A stretch of 64,000 nt of DNA. Source: Clostridia bacterium. Its GTDB lineage: Bacteria; Bacillota; Clostridia; Oscillospirales; Acutalibacteraceae. The DNA lies in the NCBI GenBank assembly GCA_017474125.1, contig JAFVIF010000075.1, positions 1-64,000 of the forward strand. The letters are read 5' to 3'. The position numbers and the translations under genes are program-made. The notes beneath the pieces are model-generated. The model had not been told where the DNA came from. It made no database searches and worked only from the letters and a program-made list of their open reading frames with translations. This document shows positions 62,535 through 64,000 of this stretch, in pieces. Positions within the stretch are counted from its first letter, which is position 1; each line of letters starts with the position of its first letter.

Positions 62535-62571
62535 CACAAGGCACTCGTTTTAACGAGTGCCTTGTTTTTTA
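62535..62571. terminator. bidirectional terminator between ftsZ and the small Cys-rich gene
   Basis: ACAAGGCACTCG and CGAGTGCCTTGT form a 12-bp stem around TTTTAA, with TTTTTTAT on the plus side. The convergent gene on the minus strand ends five bases beyond. Confidence 0.88.
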
Positions 62572-62575
62572 TTTG

Positions 62576-62707
62576 TTAGCAGCAGGTGTTGTCACATCCG
62601 CAACCACAGTTATTAGCAGTGCCTAAACCGTTGTTACCGCAGCAGAAGAGAAGAAGAAGGATAACGATAATCCAAGCGCAGTTGCCGCCCATAAAGTTGT
62701 TACACAT
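62576..62707 (-). CDS. 43-residue Cys-rich small membrane protein
   Basis: The protein reads from the ATG complement at 62705-62707. It begins MCNNFMGGNCAW, runs through a membrane stretch IIVILLLLF, and ends CGCGCDNTCC. Nine Cys occur in 43 residues. A perfect GAAAGGAGGT site lies eight bases upstream of the start, which strongly supports translation. Short Gly/Cys/Asn proteins with one hydrophobic stretch are common in Clostridia and sometimes linked to spore coats, but no function is known. Confidence 0.78.
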   Translation of the reverse strand: MCNNFMGGNCAWIIVILLLLFCCGNNGLGTANNCGCGCDNTCC

Positions 62708-62823
62708 AGAACTTACCTCCTTTCTGTTATATTACATACTATGCTGAATATTCTCCTTTGTTACTAATTATAAAAAAGTGAGCAAATTTATGAAAAATGA
62801 AGAAAATGAAAGAAAATGAGTGT

Positions 62824-62923
62824 TTTGACCTTTTTTGACCTTTAAAGCTCCCTAAAACGGCTAAGAATAAACTTTGACTTTCTCTGACTATTGCTTTATA
62901 CTAAGGTCAGAAAAAGTCAAAGG
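62824..62923 (+). promoter_or_regulatory. ctsR promoter with three CtsR operator boxes
   Basis: Box 1 at 62824-62843 (TTTGACCTTTTTTGACCTTT, the reverse of the AGGTCAAANANAGGTCAA consensus) is perfect. Box 2 (62873-62890) and box 3 (62903-62923) are near matches. The promoter TTGACT (62874-62879) and TATACT (62897-62902), 17 bases apart, lies between and within boxes 2 and 3, so bound CtsR would block it. This is classic autoregulation of the heat-shock operon. Confidence 0.88.
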
Positions 62924-62935
62924 AGGATAAGAGCT

Positions 62936-63391
62936 ATGAAAATGAGTGATATTATAACACAGGCCATCATACGATTATTAGACGAGTCGGAGGGTGGGTC
63001 TGCCGAAATTCAGCGTAACGAATTTGCTGAACTGATGGGCTGTGTGCCAAGCCAAATTAATTACGTGCTTTCCTCACGTTTTACTCCTGAGCAGGGCTAT
63101 ACTATAGAAAGCTACAGAGGTGGCGGAGGCTATATAAGAATTTCACGTGTCAAAATTAATCAGTCGGCGGCTATTATGCATATCGTAAATTCCATAGGCT
63201 CTTCTATTGACCCTATGGCGGCGCGAATAGTTATTGAAAACTGTATGCGCGCTTCTTTAATTACAAGCGAAGCCGCAGCTATCATACTGGCGGCCATTTC
63301 AAACGCGGTTATGGCAAGTGTACCCATAGGCTGTCGCGACAGTCTGCGTGCCGCAATTATAAAGCAGATACTTTTGACTCAAATTAAGTAA
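62936..63391 (+). CDS. ctsR: heat-shock repressor CtsR
   Basis: The protein has 151 residues from the ATG at 62936, after AAAGGAGG. The N-terminal winged helix contains FAELMGCVPSQINYVLSSRFTPEQGYTIESYRGGGGYIRI, where the glycine-rich wing is the DNA-reading and heat-sensing part. The C-terminal half forms the dimer. It represses clp genes and its own operon until heat or McsB inactivates it. Confidence 0.96.
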   Translation: MKMSDIITQAIIRLLDESEGGSAEIQRNEFAELMGCVPSQINYVLSSRFTPEQGYTIESYRGGGGYIRISRVKINQSAAIMHIVNSIGSSIDPMAARIVIENCMRASLITSEAAAIILAAISNAVMASVPIGCRDSLRAAIIKQILLTQIK

Positions 63392-63404
63392 AGGAGAAAT
63401 TATT

Positions 63405-63899
63405 ATGCTGTGTCAAAAATGCGGAAAAAATCCCGCTACTACTCATATACATTCAGTTATCGGCGGTATTGTAAAGGACGTTGATTTGTGTCAGTCCTGT
63501 GCCGCGGAGCAGGGATATCACTCAAATTCTGTGGGAAGCCTTGCTTCCATGCTGTCGTCAGTTTTTGGTGATGTAAGCGTTCCCGTAAGTGCTAACGTGC
63601 TTCGCTGTGACTGCTGTGGCACCTCCTTCCGTGAAATATCAAGCACCGGAAAAGCGGGTTGTCCTAATTGCTACGTTAAGTTTAAAAAAGAATTTTTACC
63701 TTATTTAAAAAGGGTACACGGCGGTGTTCATCACATTGGCAAAAAGCCGGCAAGGGATCAGCTTGTTGTTTCGGTTAACGATAAATTAACCGAAATGCGT
63801 AAAAAACTCAGTGAACTTGTCAAGAATGAAAATTATGAAGAGGCCGCGGTTGTACGCGACGAAATAAGAAGGATTGAGGGGGAACAAAAGCATGATTAA
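63405..63899 (+). CDS. mcsA: McsA, activator of the arginine kinase McsB
   Basis: The protein has 164 residues. The zinc-binding pairs CQKC (3-6), CQSC (~29-32), CDCC and CPNC are visible, and a UVR motif lies near the C-terminus (LSELVKNENYEEAAVVRDEIRRIEGE). McsA binds and activates McsB and helps control CtsR. It overlaps mcsB by eight bases. Confidence 0.94.
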   Translation: MLCQKCGKNPATTHIHSVIGGIVKDVDLCQSCAAEQGYHSNSVGSLASMLSSVFGDVSVPVSANVLRCDCCGTSFREISSTGKAGCPNCYVKFKKEFLPYLKRVHGGVHHIGKKPARDQLVVSVNDKLTEMRKKLSELVKNENYEEAAVVRDEIRRIEGEQKHD

Positions 63900-64000
63900 T
63901 TGGTATAGCGTTGACCCTATGAACGATATTGCGGTTTCTACCAGAATCCGCCTTGCAAGAAATCTTAAGGATACTCCATTTCCGTCTCATTTAACTGTTA
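63892..64000 (+). CDS. mcsB: protein arginine kinase McsB, 5' part
   Basis: Only the first 36 codons are in the window. The sequence MINWYSVDPMNDIAVSTRIRLARNL includes STRIRLARNL, the start motif of the ATP:guanido phosphotransferase fold. McsB phosphorylates arginines of CtsR and of proteins sent to ClpCP. The start overlaps mcsA, and the rest lies beyond the window. Confidence 0.92.
   Translation, partial: MINWYSVDPMNDIAVSTRIRLARNLKDTPFPSHLTV

Overview
The window looks like a chromosomal piece of an anaerobic, endospore-forming member of the Clostridia, probably a gut or rumen type related to the Oscillospiraceae. The reasons are sporulation genes (yunB, ytvI, spoVD, spoVE), a c-di-AMP pair (cdaA-cdaR), the CtsR-McsA-McsB regulon, a ferredoxin-dependent 2-oxoacid oxidoreductase, many T-box and SD-driven leaders, and moderately low GC. 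The placement is inferred from gene content and order, not from a database comparison.

Layout. 1-9,271: end of yunB, two minus-strand genes, ytvI, a DUF3343/cysteine-desulfurase-like pair, cdaA-cdaR, recD2, comF. 9,268-13,730: mreB, the infC-rpmI-rplT translation operon behind an attenuator, a TrmH-family methyltransferase, dprA. 13,750-29,178: a long plus-strand housekeeping run (topA, trmFO, plsX, rnc, a radical SAM protein, smc, ftsY, rdgB, yhbY, nadD, yqeK, rsfS, leuS). leuS carries an apparent one-base frameshift near its 3' end. 29,185-31,924: tRNA-Lys, an unusual array of small hairpins, a SASA-type esterase and an FAD-dependent oxidoreductase. 31,943-46,962: three T-box-controlled transcription units. 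47,046-50,017: a ribokinase-like/AraC fusion with two nucleoside-hydrolase-like genes. 50,114-62,519: the division and cell-wall (dcw) cluster from mraZ to ftsZ. 62,576-64,000: a tiny Cys-rich protein on the minus strand, then ctsR-mcsA-mcsB, cut by the window end.

The most interesting part is 31.9-47 kb. Three separate T-box riboswitches each lead a unit that contains a different acyl-CoA synthetase. Read at the same offset from the conserved GAGC at the foot of Stem I, their specifier triplets are ATC (Ile), GTA (Val) and CTC (Leu). The Val-type unit continues into a four-subunit 2-oxoacid:ferredoxin oxidoreductase and a branched-chain aminotransferase. T-boxes switch genes on when the cognate amino acid is scarce. 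The simplest reading is therefore that these enzymes make Ile, Val and Leu from 2-methylbutyrate, isobutyrate and isovalerate: CoA activation, reductive carboxylation, then transamination. This would be an amino-acid-specific, RNA-controlled version of the reductive carboxylation route known from rumen bacteria. The synthetases have unusual architectures: two are XRE-HTH/cupin/synthetase fusions that look like a tandem duplication together with their T-boxes, and one is fused to a sugar-isomerase-like TIM barrel. The Leu unit opens with a LeuA homologue that has lost its catalytic motifs but keeps the leucine-binding domain.
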